A stretch of DNA of 64,000 bases from Agromyces protaetiae (GTDB lineage Bacteria; Actinomycetota; Actinomycetes; Actinomycetales; Microbacteriaceae). Below the pieces are notes generated by a model, which saw nothing but the letters and a program-made list of their open reading frames with translations, ran no database searches and was not told the DNA's origin. The stretch's first letter is position 1. Each line of letters begins with the position of its first letter. Made by a program: the position numbers and the translations under genes. The stretch lies in the NCBI RefSeq assembly GCF_030866785.1, contig NZ_CP133018.1, positions 2,728,001 to 2,792,000 of the forward strand. Reading direction: 5' to 3'. Shown in pieces: positions 21,430 to 27,841 of the stretch.

Positions 21430-21966
21430 TCAACCTCGAATGCGGGGGATGTCGCTGAGCCCGACTGCGAGGCTGGGTGGGCTCGGGAAGTTGTCGGCAA
21501 AACCGACCACAGTCACGACGTCGCCGAGCCTGTACTGGGCCGCGCGGATATCCCCGAGCGCCAGCGTCCCCGCAGATCGCCCCGGCCGCTGCAGCGCTTC
21601 TGTGATTTCGGCAACGCCGTACTCGAAGTCGAAGTCGCCGCCCTTCCGTTCGAACATGAAATCGTGGACATGAGGAGCGAGATACGGCTCTGCGGCGAAC
21701 GCGACGCGTGCCAGGGGCGCGCGTAGCCAGGTACGCACGGCGACATCGGCGTATCCGATCGGCCGAACAGAACGTCGGTACAGGGTGTCGATGTAACGCT
21801 CGTAAGGCGGCGAGCCCGGATCATTCGAACTCGCCCAAGCGAGACCGACGAACTCCATACCTGCGAAGGCGTTAAGGCCAGCGATGCGGTCGCGGTACTT
21901 TGCGATCAGCCGGGATTCGCGACCCGATGCATCGTCGGCTGGATCCATATCCGCCCGTGTCTCCAT
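21430..21966 (-). CDS. hypothetical protein (partner of a secreted orphan)
   Basis: The protein has 178 residues from the ATG at 21966; an ATG six codons later is also possible. No domain is recognised. It is soluble and mixed alpha/beta in appearance, with an aromatic-rich centre (EPYLAPHVHDFMFERKGGDFDFEYG) and no signal peptide or membrane helix. It starts 14 bp after the stop of the secreted orphan gene at 21980, so the two look like an operon. Codon use and base composition are less GC-rich than the flanking transporter and rib genes. The pair sits exactly between two copies of a transporter 3' end, consistent with acquisition or rearrangement. Confidence 0.6.
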   Translation of the reverse strand: METRADMDPADDASGRESRLIAKYRDRIAGLNAFAGMEFVGLAWASSNDPGSPPYERYIDTLYRRSVRPIGYADVAVRTWLRAPLARVAFAAEPYLAPHVHDFMFERKGGDFDFEYGVAEITEALQRPGRSAGTLALGDIRAAQYRLGDVVTVVGFADNFPSPPSLAVGLSDIPRIRG

Positions 21967-21979
21967 TATCCGCCCCACC

Positions 21980-22582
21980 CTATGAGCCTGCTGTCGGTCC
22001 ACCTGAAAAGCACACCGCGCCATTGACCAAGGTCGCGTAGGAGCCAGGCGTCACCTGAGCGCTCACTCCATGACTACTTCGTATGTACTTCTCGTGTGTG
22101 GCATCCCAGGTACCGGTCGTTGGGCCACCATCGAAATTCTCGTTCCAGCCGCCGTAGGAGTTGACGAGGGAGACGTTCCAGACATGCCAGAGAGTCGGCG
22201 CGTATACGCGGAACGCGGTGCCGATCCGTACCGCTTCGGGGCCATTTCGCGCGAGCAGAAGCGTCGATGTTCCACACGGTCCCTTGACCGTGCCCATCGT
22301 CCTGACCTCACCGCTCGCAGCACCAGCGCTCGTTTTCGCAGCTTCCGTGACCGGAACCGAGTACTCGCGACCCGAGTCATCGATTCGAATCTCGAAGCCG
22401 TGGGCAGCAGCGACATCATGATCGAAGTATGCAATGGTCATCGGCGCACTGATGCTGACTTCCTGCGACAGCTCATCATCGGGAGACGCGATAGCGGGTG
22501 TACCTCCACTCATGACGGCCAGTATTGAGGCACAGAGGATGGTGGCCCCCGTGATCCGCGCGGCTCGTCCGGTACTGATCAT
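21980..22582 (-). CDS. hypothetical secreted protein
   Basis: The protein has 200 residues. A clear signal peptide covers residues 1-32 (basic start, ATILCASILAVMSGG core, AIAS cleavage). The mature part has two cysteines (GPCGTST and AVCFSGG) that could form a disulphide, and an aromatic centre (WHVWNVSLVNSYGGW). No family recognised. GAAAGGA lies 8 nt before the ATG, a strong ribosome site. It is the first gene of a two-gene unit with the orphan at 21430. Lower GC than its neighbours suggests foreign origin. Confidence 0.7.
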   Translation of the reverse strand: MISTGRAARITGATILCASILAVMSGGTPAIASPDDELSQEVSISAPMTIAYFDHDVAAAHGFEIRIDDSGREYSVPVTEAAKTSAGAASGEVRTMGTVKGPCGTSTLLLARNGPEAVRIGTAFRVYAPTLWHVWNVSLVNSYGGWNENFDGGPTTGTWDATHEKYIRSSHGVSAQVTPGSYATLVNGAVCFSGGPTAGS

Positions 22583-22717
22583 GTGCCGATTCCTTTCACT
22601 TAGCTACACGCACGCGTCGACCTGCGGGAGCGTGCGCCCGTGGGACATGAGCTTTCACGCGCTACAGGCGCCACACCAGTCGGCATTTTGCAGGACTAAT
22701 ATTTTGCTGGAGTCATT

Positions 22718-22888
22718 GTGTCGTCGATCCTCGGCGCCGCGGTCGCGCCGTTCATCGCGGTCGCGCTGTGGCAGGCCGGCGGCGGCAGCCCGTTCTGGGT
22801 CGGCATCTACCTCTCGGCCATGGCCGTGCTCACCCTCATCGCGCTCATCGTCTCCAAGGAGACGAAAGACGTGGACATGGACGCGTAA
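22718..22888 (+). pseudogene. 3' fragment of an MHS transporter gene
   Basis: 171 bp coding for 56 residues plus stop match the last 171 bp of the intact transporter gene with six substitutions. Four are silent; two change residues (Ser to Ala, Phe to Ile). Similarity begins abruptly at GTGTCGTCGATCC, and the sequence to the left is unrelated AT-richer DNA. It has no ribosome site and could encode less than two membrane helices. It is followed by its own terminator, different from the one after the intact gene. This suggests it is the remnant of a paralogous transporter rather than a recent copy. Confidence 0.85.
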
Positions 22889-22908
22889 GCGAGCCGCACG
22901 GACCAGTT

Positions 22909-22964
22909 GCGGGGACGCAGACGGGTCGCGCCGCCACGGCGGGAGCGACCGTCTGCGTCCCCGC
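22909..22964 (+). terminator. terminator after the transporter remnant
   Basis: GCGGGGACGCAGAC pairs with GTCTGCGTCCCCGC (14 bp), with further pairing of GTCGC and GCGAC inside the loop. It lies 21 bp after the remnant's stop codon. Confidence 0.75.
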
Positions 22965-22973
22965 GGCGCATCA

Positions 22974-23021
22974 TTTGGTATATCGGAAGTGCGGTGTATC
23001 AGTATGGATGGCTACGATACT
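22974..23021 (+). promoter_or_regulatory. AT-rich promoter region of secreted SH3b-like copy 1
   Basis: An island of low GC contains TTTGGTATATC, GTGTATCAG, AGTATGG and CGATACT within 48 bp, between a terminator and copy 1. TGGTATA resembles an extended -10 box, and related boxes precede copies 3 and 4. Which one is used cannot be decided. Confidence 0.4.
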
Positions 23022-23063
23022 TTGCGGTCGGCCAACGGCGCCGGCCGCGAAGGAGAGCACACC

Positions 23064-23774
23064 ATGCAACGTTCCAGCCCACGTGTCTTGAGCGGCCTGT
23101 GCGCCGTGGCCTTGAGCGCAGCTGCGCTCGGCGCGGCCACCCCCGCGCTGGCGAGCGAGACGATGCCGGCCACCCCGCAGGCGGACATCCTGATCGTCGA
23201 GGATGCCGTCGCCTATAGCTCGCCCCGCCTGGACACCGCCGTCGCCGCGGAACTCCAGGCCGGTGACGTGGCCCCGGCGTACTGCGTCTTCACGAACGCC
23301 GGCCTCGAGTGGGTGAAGATCTTCGCCGACGACGTGTTCGGCTACGTGCAGAGCACGAGCGTGGAGGACGGAGTCGGCTTCTTCCTCCCCCGCCAGTGCG
23401 CGAGCGAGATCGAGACGTTCACCCTCCCCGCACCCGGCATGACCTTCGCGACGCCGGCGTGGGGCGTGCCACTCGAAGGATTCACCTGCCCTCCATCCTT
23501 CCCCTTCCTCGACGGTCGGGTGAGATTCCGCTGGACTCCGTTCGTTGACTTCATCAACAACTGGAACATCCCGGGCGTGCAGGCCCAGCGACCGGACTCG
23601 ATCGGCATCGATCTCGGCACTCCCGTTGCCGTCGACGACCCGCACGGATCAGGCAGCTACATCGGCGGGTACACCGGCGGGTCGATGACCAACTCCGTGC
23701 TGTGGTCGGCGAGCGCCAAGCTCACGGCGACCTGCACGAACAATGCGACGTTCGCCGTTCTCGCCCCGAACTAG
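23064..23774 (+). CDS. secreted SH3b-like protein, array copy 1
   Basis: The protein has 236 residues; the ATG has AAGGAG 8 nt upstream. Residues 1-31 are a signal peptide ending ALAS. Residues 45-95 resemble a bacterial SH3b domain (AYSSPRLDTAVAAELQAG, then LEWVKIF and FGYVQS). Residues 110-236 form a second domain shared by all copies: an EIETFTLP start, a VPLEGFTCP-x3-PFL core, a GYTGGS turn and a CTNN ending, with two conserved cysteines. SH3b domains often bind peptidoglycan; the second domain is unknown to me. This copy and the one at 24621 are the closest pair. Confidence 0.85.
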   Translation: MQRSSPRVLSGLCAVALSAAALGAATPALASETMPATPQADILIVEDAVAYSSPRLDTAVAAELQAGDVAPAYCVFTNAGLEWVKIFADDVFGYVQSTSVEDGVGFFLPRQCASEIETFTLPAPGMTFATPAWGVPLEGFTCPPSFPFLDGRVRFRWTPFVDFINNWNIPGVQAQRPDSIGIDLGTPVAVDDPHGSGSYIGGYTGGSMTNSVLWSASAKLTATCTNNATFAVLAPN

Positions 23775-23787
23775 TGCGTGCGCGGGC

Positions 23788-23808
23788 GGGGAGCGGATGC
23801 CGCGGAGG
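23788..23808 (+). other. broken terminator (left arm only)
   Basis: GGGGAGCGGATGCC plus a short loop and GGC match the left half of the MFS terminator (21379-21399). The right arm is missing and replaced by the end of the P-loop gene. This marks a likely rearrangement breakpoint near 23809. Confidence 0.45.
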
Positions 23809-23818
23809 CGCGAACGAT

Positions 23819-24349
23819 TCAGGGCTCCCAGGTGAGGACGGCGTCTCGGAGCTCTGCAGGCGACCTGCTGCTGTCGAGCCGAAGTACGGGTTGTTCGAGT
23901 TGCGCGAGCCACGCTTCATGCCCGGCGCGGCTTCTGCCAGTGAACTCGGGATCGTCGTAGCTGCTCGCCCACGCCATGAACGCGCCCCAAGCCGCTTCGT
24001 CGATGGCCTCGCCCGATCGCCGCTGGGCCTCGCGTGCTTCCAGCCGGCGCAACCGTTCCGTCTGGTCCAGGGTCAGGAAGACCACCGCATCGCAGTCCGC
24101 GACGATGGCCTCACCCCAGCCGAGCATCGAACCGGATAGCACCCACGCTTCTCGCGGGACGAACACCTCACGCATCAGCGTCAGCCGGGCGCTTTGCGGG
24201 CGTTTGGTGACGTACGGCGGGATGGACGGGGTCCAGAAGTAGTCGTCCGCATCGGCGTGCGGTACCGCCCAGTGGTCAGCGAGTGCTCGGGCGAGCGTCG
24301 TCGTGCCGCTGCCACTCGCGCCCATCACGTGCAGTCTGGAACGTCGCAT
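23819..24349 (-). CDS. P-loop NTPase, adenylate-kinase-like
   Basis: The protein has 176 residues. The N-terminal P-loop is GASGSGTTTLA: a Walker A in which the usual lysine is threonine, a variant I associate with a family of small kinase-like proteins. A Walker-B-like strand (DAVVFLTLD) is followed by an Arg-rich LID-like segment (RLRRLEAREAQRRSG). Substrate unknown; nucleotide or small-molecule kinase is the best guess. It points against the flanking secreted genes and separates copies 1 and 2, with one end inside a broken terminator. The ribosome site is weak. Confidence 0.7.
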   Translation of the reverse strand: MRRSRLHVMGASGSGTTTLARALADHWAVPHADADDYFWTPSIPPYVTKRPQSARLTLMREVFVPREAWVLSGSMLGWGEAIVADCDAVVFLTLDQTERLRRLEAREAQRRSGEAIDEAAWGAFMAWASSYDDPEFTGRSRAGHEAWLAQLEQPVLRLDSSRSPAELRDAVLTWEP

Positions 24350-24489
24350 CCATCAATGATGGCCTGAACCGGAGGCCGCGCGAGATCGCAGACGTCGTGT
24401 CAGGCTGTGGCCGCGGCCCTTCCCGTTTCGCATGCGGTCGCACAGTTCCGGTCGGCGACCGTGTGAACATGCTAATATACCTATCTCCG

Positions 24490-24573
24490 TCGGCCACCCC
24501 GGCCGCCTGGGGCGTGCCACTGCGGGGGTTCGCGTGCCCCGCGGCCTTCCCGTTCCTACCGGATGCAGCCGGG
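24490..24573 (+). pseudogene. fragment of a fifth secreted SH3b-family gene
   Basis: 84 bp encode SATPAAWGVPLRGFACPAAF and PFLP, matching the VPLEGFTCP-x3-PFL core of copies 1 and 2; the bases TGGGGCGTGCCACT are identical to copy 1. Neither the signal peptide nor the SH3b part is present. The fragment lies 48 bp before the start of copy 2 and reads on into it in another frame. It is a relic of gene loss or recombination in the array. Confidence 0.75.
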
Positions 24574-24620
24574 AGTGCACACTTCGCGCTCGCCGCAACA
24601 ACAACCAAGGAGGACACCCC

Positions 24621-25322
24621 ATGCAGCGTCGGATCACCACACGGGTCTTGCCCGGCCTGTGCGCCGTCGTCCTGGGTGCATGTGCGCTCGGGTCGGCGGC
24701 GCCGGCACAGGCTGCCGAAACCACCCCGCCGGCGCCGCCACGGGTGGCCACCGTCAATGCAGCCGGGCCGGCATACAGTTCGCCGCGCCTGAACACGGCA
24801 GTGGCGGCGCAGCTTCAGGCTGGCGAACTGGTCTCGGTATTCTGCGGATTCACGAACGCGGGTCTCGAGTGGGTGAAGATCTTCGCACATGACTCGTTCG
24901 GTTTCGTTCAGAGTTCACGCGTGGCCGGCGGCGCCTCCGGTCTTCCCGGCGAGTGCCCGAACGAGATCGAGTCGATCGACCTCCCGGCGCCCGGCATGAG
25001 CTTCGGCTCACCGGCGTGGGGGGTCCCTCTTGAGGGTTTCACCTGTCCGTCGTCCTACCCGTTCCTCGACAACCGCCCACACACGCCGCCCGAGTTCTTG
25101 GACGGCGTGCTCACGACCTTCCTCCGAGGTGTGCAAATCGAACGAACGACCGGGGTCGCCGTCGACCTCGGTCGCGTGGTACCGGTGAACGACCCTCTGG
25201 GAACCGGCGAATACGTCGGCGGCTACACCGGAGGGTCGATCACCAACTATGTGGCCTGGGTGGCAAGCGCCAAGATCACGGCGACCTGCACGAAGAACGT
25301 GATCCACGCGCAGCGCGCGTGA
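24621..25322 (+). CDS. secreted SH3b-like protein, array copy 2
   Basis: The protein has 233 residues; AAGGAGG precedes the ATG. The signal peptide ends AQAAE near residue 33. The SH3b-like domain (AYSSPRLNTAVAAQLQAG, LEWVKIF, FGFVQS) is nearly identical in places to copy 1. The C-terminal domain has PNEIESIDLP, VPLEGFTCPSSYPFL, GYTGGS and CTKN. The middle of that domain (residues 155-185) diverges most between copies, which may be the specificity region. A strong terminator follows. An AT-rich box (GCTAATATACC, 24471-24481) lies about 140 bp upstream. Confidence 0.85.
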   Translation: MQRRITTRVLPGLCAVVLGACALGSAAPAQAAETTPPAPPRVATVNAAGPAYSSPRLNTAVAAQLQAGELVSVFCGFTNAGLEWVKIFAHDSFGFVQSSRVAGGASGLPGECPNEIESIDLPAPGMSFGSPAWGVPLEGFTCPSSYPFLDNRPHTPPEFLDGVLTTFLRGVQIERTTGVAVDLGRVVPVNDPLGTGEYVGGYTGGSITNYVAWVASAKITATCTKNVIHAQRA

Positions 25323-25350
25323 GCTGTCCCACTCTCGTTTCTTCGCGAGG

Positions 25351-25382
25351 AGCGGGGCGGATGCTGCAGCATCCGCCCCGCT
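25351..25382 (+). terminator. terminator of copy 2
   Basis: A perfect 14-bp stem (AGCGGGGCGGATGC with its complement) around TGCA lies 28 bp after the stop. The next gene starts 247 bp later; that stretch holds only the regulatory site at 25482. Confidence 0.8.
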
Positions 25383-25481
25383 TCTGCGCGTCGCGGGCAG
25401 TCGTGGCGCAGCCCGTGCAGGATCGAAGCGACGCTTCTCGCATTCTCATATTCTGAGCGAGCCGACCACCTGCCCCGCGTC

Positions 25482-25501
25482 ATTCCCATGCCATGGGGTA
25501 T
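25482..25501. promoter_or_regulatory. CsoR-like palindrome upstream of the copper-storage gene
   Basis: ATTCCC-N8-GGGTAT resembles the copper-sensor operator ATACCC-N8-GGGTAT with one mismatch, and its centre CCCATG C CATGGG is a perfect palindrome. A possible -10 box (TAACAT, 25553-25558) lies downstream, so the site would be upstream of the promoter, unusual for a repressor. No csoR gene is in the window. Confidence 0.35.
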
Positions 25502-25628
25502 CCGCCGCCTGTTCGGGTGTGGCAACCCCTTCAGGACGCGCGACCGCGCGCCTAACATGGCTCGCGGAGGGGTGGCCGAGTCGCAGTCGGCATCGTCGAC
25601 GCTCGTCACCCGGTGTGGGAGTGCGCGG

Positions 25629-26051
25629 ATGATGAACACCACGATGGACATGATGAAGGACGCCATGTCGACGACCCAGATGAAGGGCATGGACATGGCG
25701 ATGATGCAGGAGTGTATCGAGGCCCTCTCCGCGTGCGAGCAGGCGTGCGTCATGTGCGCCGACGCCGATGCGGGCGAGGGCATGGCGCGCTGCGCCGGCA
25801 TGTGCGCGAACTGCGCCGACCTCTGCGGCACCATGATGCGCATGATGCTCCGGCCGAACGGCTGGGACATGGCCGTCATGATGTCGACCATGGAGAGCAC
25901 CATGGCCATGTGCCGTGCGTGCTCGGCCGAGTGCATGATGCACGCGGAGATGAGCGAGCACTGCCGCATGTGCGCGATGGCCTGCGACCAGGCCGCCATG
26001 GCGCTCGAGAAGATGCTCGGCTCCATGCGTGGGATGATGCCCGCGATGTGA
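25629..26051 (+). CDS. Met/Cys-rich four-helix copper-storage-type protein (Csp/DUF326-like)
   Basis: The protein has 140 residues with about 30 Met and 13 Cys. Cysteines are spaced for helix-lining copper binding: CEQACVMC, CAGMCANCADLC, CRACSAEC and CRMCAMAC. This is the pattern of the Csp family, four-helix bundles that store many Cu(I) ions in the bundle core. No signal peptide, so it is likely the cytosolic type. The start is ATG 25629 (or the next codon) after GGGAG. It lies convergent to a His-rich small protein with a shared hairpin between them. Confidence 0.85.
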   Translation: MMNTTMDMMKDAMSTTQMKGMDMAMMQECIEALSACEQACVMCADADAGEGMARCAGMCANCADLCGTMMRMMLRPNGWDMAVMMSTMESTMAMCRACSAECMMHAEMSEHCRMCAMACDQAAMALEKMLGSMRGMMPAM

Positions 26052-26060
26052 CGCGCCTTG

Positions 26061-26114
26061 GAGAGCCGGTTCGGTTCCCGACGTTCAGGCGTCGGCGACG
26101 CTGAACCGGCTCTC
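26061..26114. terminator. bidirectional hairpin between convergent genes
   Basis: GAGAGCCGGTTC and GAACCGGCTCTC form a perfect 12-bp stem with a 30-nt loop. The right arm is inside the last codons of the minus-strand gene that ends at 26085. Confidence 0.6.
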
Positions 26115-26435
26115 GGCGTGCGCGAGCACGCCGTAGACACCGTGCACCGCGACCGGATCGCCGACGGTGAGCACGTCGTCGAGCGGCGCGTGATGCCAGA
26201 GGCGACGGATGCCTCCCCCGAGGTCGGCCACGGTGACGAAGCCCGCCCGGTCCACGTCGACGACGATCGCGTCGACCCACTTGCTCGGGGTTGCGTGCGC
26301 GAGGCGCGCCTGCACCGCATTCACGCCGTGCCCGGGCCGGTCGCTCACGCACGCCTCGTGCGACTCGCACCCGCGCATGACCATGACCCGGCCGGCGTGC
26401 GGCTGGGTGGCGGCGTGCGGTTCGGGGTGCGACAT
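26085..26435 (-). CDS. hypothetical small His-rich protein
   Basis: The protein has 116 residues from the ATG at 26435, chosen for the GGAG 6 nt upstream; the open frame extends to 26546. The first 35 residues are rich in His and contain one CESHEAC motif, a possible metal site. The rest looks like a compact beta-rich domain (WVDAIVVDVDRAGFVTVADL, then VGDPVAVHGVYGVL). No family recognised. Convergence with the copper-storage gene and the His/Cys segment hint at metal handling, which is inference only. Confidence 0.65.
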   Translation of the reverse strand: MSHPEPHAATQPHAGRVMVMRGCESHEACVSDRPGHGVNAVQARLAHATPSKWVDAIVVDVDRAGFVTVADLGGGIRRLWHHAPLDDVLTVGDPVAVHGVYGVLAHAESRFSVADA

Positions 26436-26558
26436 GAGAGCTCCTTGGATCGGTGCGAGCGACGATACGCCTGCCGCGCCGGCATGTCGCCGTGCGGCGT
26501 CACACACGGCAACACACCGGCCATCGGTGAGATCAGCGCCATGCATTTCCCTATCTAG

Positions 26559-26578
26559 TATACTGTTATGGTTATACT
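26559..26578 (+). promoter_or_regulatory. twin TATACT boxes upstream of copy 3
   Basis: AGTATACTG and GTTATACTG repeat at a 14-bp interval (TATACT at 26559-26564 and 26573-26578), in a short AT-rich island 65-84 bp before the ATG. Either could be a strong -10 box; the repeat could also be a regulator site. Confidence 0.5.
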
Positions 26579-26642
26579 GCTTCGTCCACGAAACCCGATG
26601 TTCATGATCGCGAAGCGACGTTCGAGCAAGAAGGGCACCTGT

Positions 26643-27320
26643 ATGAATCGCACCATCCGCCGCACCATCACCGGCCTGTGCGCAGCACTCGTCGGCGCGA
26701 CCGTGTTCGCGGCCGCGGCACCGGCGAACGCCGCCGACTCCGCGTTCGAAGGGCCGGCGGGCCAGCTCCGCGCGGTCGTCGAGCGTGGGGACCTCTTCCC
26801 TACACCGCGCCCCGTCGGCGCGATCGGTGCGGTCGACGCGGGCACGTCGGTCGAGGCCTACTGCGGGTTCGTCAACGACGGCGCCGAATGGGTCAAGGTG
26901 AACCAGGGGGGCAAGATCGGCTTCATCAGAAGCAACGCGCTGGACACGCGTGCGCGCGGCCTGCCGACGACCTGCCCGAGCGAGGTCGAAACCGTACAGA
27001 TCCCGACATTCGGGTACGACTTCGAGGTCACGGAGTCACTGGTCCCGGTGCCGGGGTTCACCTGCCCGGCCGGGTACCCCTACCTCCGCGACTTCCAGGC
27101 GCACGACACCCTCGAGCGCATCACACCCGGCGTGACGGTCAAACGCGATGAGGGCCGGGGCATCATCGTCGACACCGGGCTTCCGATCCACACCGTCGGA
27201 AACGGGTGGCGAATCCTCGGCTACACGGGTGGTTCGATGAGCAACTATGGCGGGGCGCAAACCGCCGGATTGATCGCCAGCTGCACAAGCAACCCTGACA
27301 AGGCCGCCACGTTTTGGTGA
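26643..27320 (+). CDS. secreted SH3b-like protein, array copy 3
   Basis: The protein has 225 residues; AGAAGGG precedes the ATG. The signal peptide ends ANAAD near residue 31. The SH3b-like part is residues 45-95 (VEAYCGFVNDGAEWVKVNQGGKIGFIRS). The C-terminal domain has PSEVETVQIP, VPGFTCPAGYPYL, GYTGGSMSNYG and SCTSN. It keeps both conserved cysteines and the GYTGGS turn, but the centre is unlike copies 1 and 2. A row of 14-bp repeats begins at its stop codon. Confidence 0.85.
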   Translation: MNRTIRRTITGLCAALVGATVFAAAAPANAADSAFEGPAGQLRAVVERGDLFPTPRPVGAIGAVDAGTSVEAYCGFVNDGAEWVKVNQGGKIGFIRSNALDTRARGLPTTCPSEVETVQIPTFGYDFEVTESLVPVPGFTCPAGYPYLRDFQAHDTLERITPGVTVKRDEGRGIIVDTGLPIHTVGNGWRILGYTGGSMSNYGGAQTAGLIASCTSNPDKAATFW

Positions 27321-27375
27321 GCAGAGCCTGGTGAGCAGACCTGGTGAGCAGAGCCTGGTGAGCAGAGCCTGGTGA
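27316..27375 (+). repeat. 14-bp direct repeats beginning at the copy 3 stop codon
   Basis: GGTGAGCAGAGCCT occurs about four times in a row, the second copy one base shorter. The first unit supplies the TGA stop of copy 3, so slippage would add sequence after the gene without changing the protein. Confidence 0.85.
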
Positions 27376-27391
27376 CCTGACCGTCGCCACC

Positions 27392-27430
27392 GGTGCCCGG
27401 CGTCCCGCAGCGTGCGGGGCGCCGGGCACC
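27392..27430 (+). terminator. terminator of copy 3
   Basis: GGTGCCCGGCG pairs with CGCCGGGCACC, with CCCGC/GCGGG pairing inside. Confidence 0.75.
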
Positions 27431-27461
27431 GTCGCGTTTCGCGCCGACTCGGCCCTCCGCC

Positions 27462-27505
27462 GTCAATATCAGTTGACGATCGGATCCGCGTCAACTACGG
27501 TTGAC
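27462..27505 (+). promoter_or_regulatory. promoter with twin operators before the small HTH gene
   Basis: TTGACG (27473-27478), a 17-bp spacer and TACGGT (27496-27501) form a good promoter. Two 16-bp palindromes share the pattern GTCAA-N6-TTGAC: GTCAATATCAGTTGAC (27462-27477) overlaps the -35 box and GTCAACTACGGTTGAC (27490-27505) overlaps the -10 box. The ATG follows the -10 box by 6 nt. The layout fits autorepression by the gene's own product. Confidence 0.75.
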
Positions 27506-27507
27506 GC

Positions 27508-27732
27508 ATGGACTCGACGATCCGCACCGCGATCGCCGCCGCCGACGGCGACGACCCGTACCGCGCCCTCCGCCAGCTGCACCACGCCCGAATCGAGCTC
27601 ACGCGCGAGCTCGACCGCGCTGAAGCCCTCGCCGTGCGTCGCGCCCGCACCGCGGGCGCGAGCTGGCAGGTCATCGCCATGGCCCTCGAGGTCAGCAAGC
27701 AGGCCGTGCACAAGAAGTACGGGCGCGGCTGA
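27508..27732 (+). CDS. small helix-turn-helix protein
   Basis: The protein has 74 residues. The N-terminal 45 residues are a charged helix (RQLHHARIELTRELDRAEALAVRRAR). The C-terminus is a helix-turn-helix of the GASWQVIAMALEVSKQAVHK type seen in small actinobacterial regulators. The start codon has no ribosome site and follows the -10 box by 6 nt, so the mRNA is probably leaderless. It lies between copies 3 and 4 of the secreted array, but its palindromes were not seen before those genes, so control of the array is not supported. Confidence 0.75.
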   Translation: MDSTIRTAIAAADGDDPYRALRQLHHARIELTRELDRAEALAVRRARTAGASWQVIAMALEVSKQAVHKKYGRG

Positions 27733-27757
27733 CCCCGCACATCGTCGCACAACATTC

Positions 27758-27766
27758 TGGTATACT
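27758..27766 (+). promoter_or_regulatory. extended -10 promoter of copy 4
   Basis: TGGTATACT matches an extended -10 box (TG, one base, TATACT), 76 bp before the start of copy 4. No clear -35 box, as expected for this promoter class. Confidence 0.5.
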
Positions 27767-27841
27767 GGGAGGCCATCGGCTCCGATCGGGCCGAGACGCA
27801 CCGTTCCGGGCGAACCACGCTCGGTTCAGAAAGGGCATCCA

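Noticed and set aside
21980..22582. Possible membership of the secreted orphan in the SH3b array family
   Set aside because: It lacks the SH3b pattern, the CP-x3-PFL core and the GYTGGS turn; only the secretion signal is shared.
24468..24792. Open frame starting MLIYLSPS that includes the array-domain fragment
   Set aside because: It has no signal peptide or SH3b part and runs out of frame into copy 2; treated as a gene relic, not a gene.
25247..26320. 357-codon minus-strand frame rich in Met and His opposite the copper-storage gene
   Set aside because: Its Met/His richness mirrors the ATG/CAT content of the copper-storage gene.
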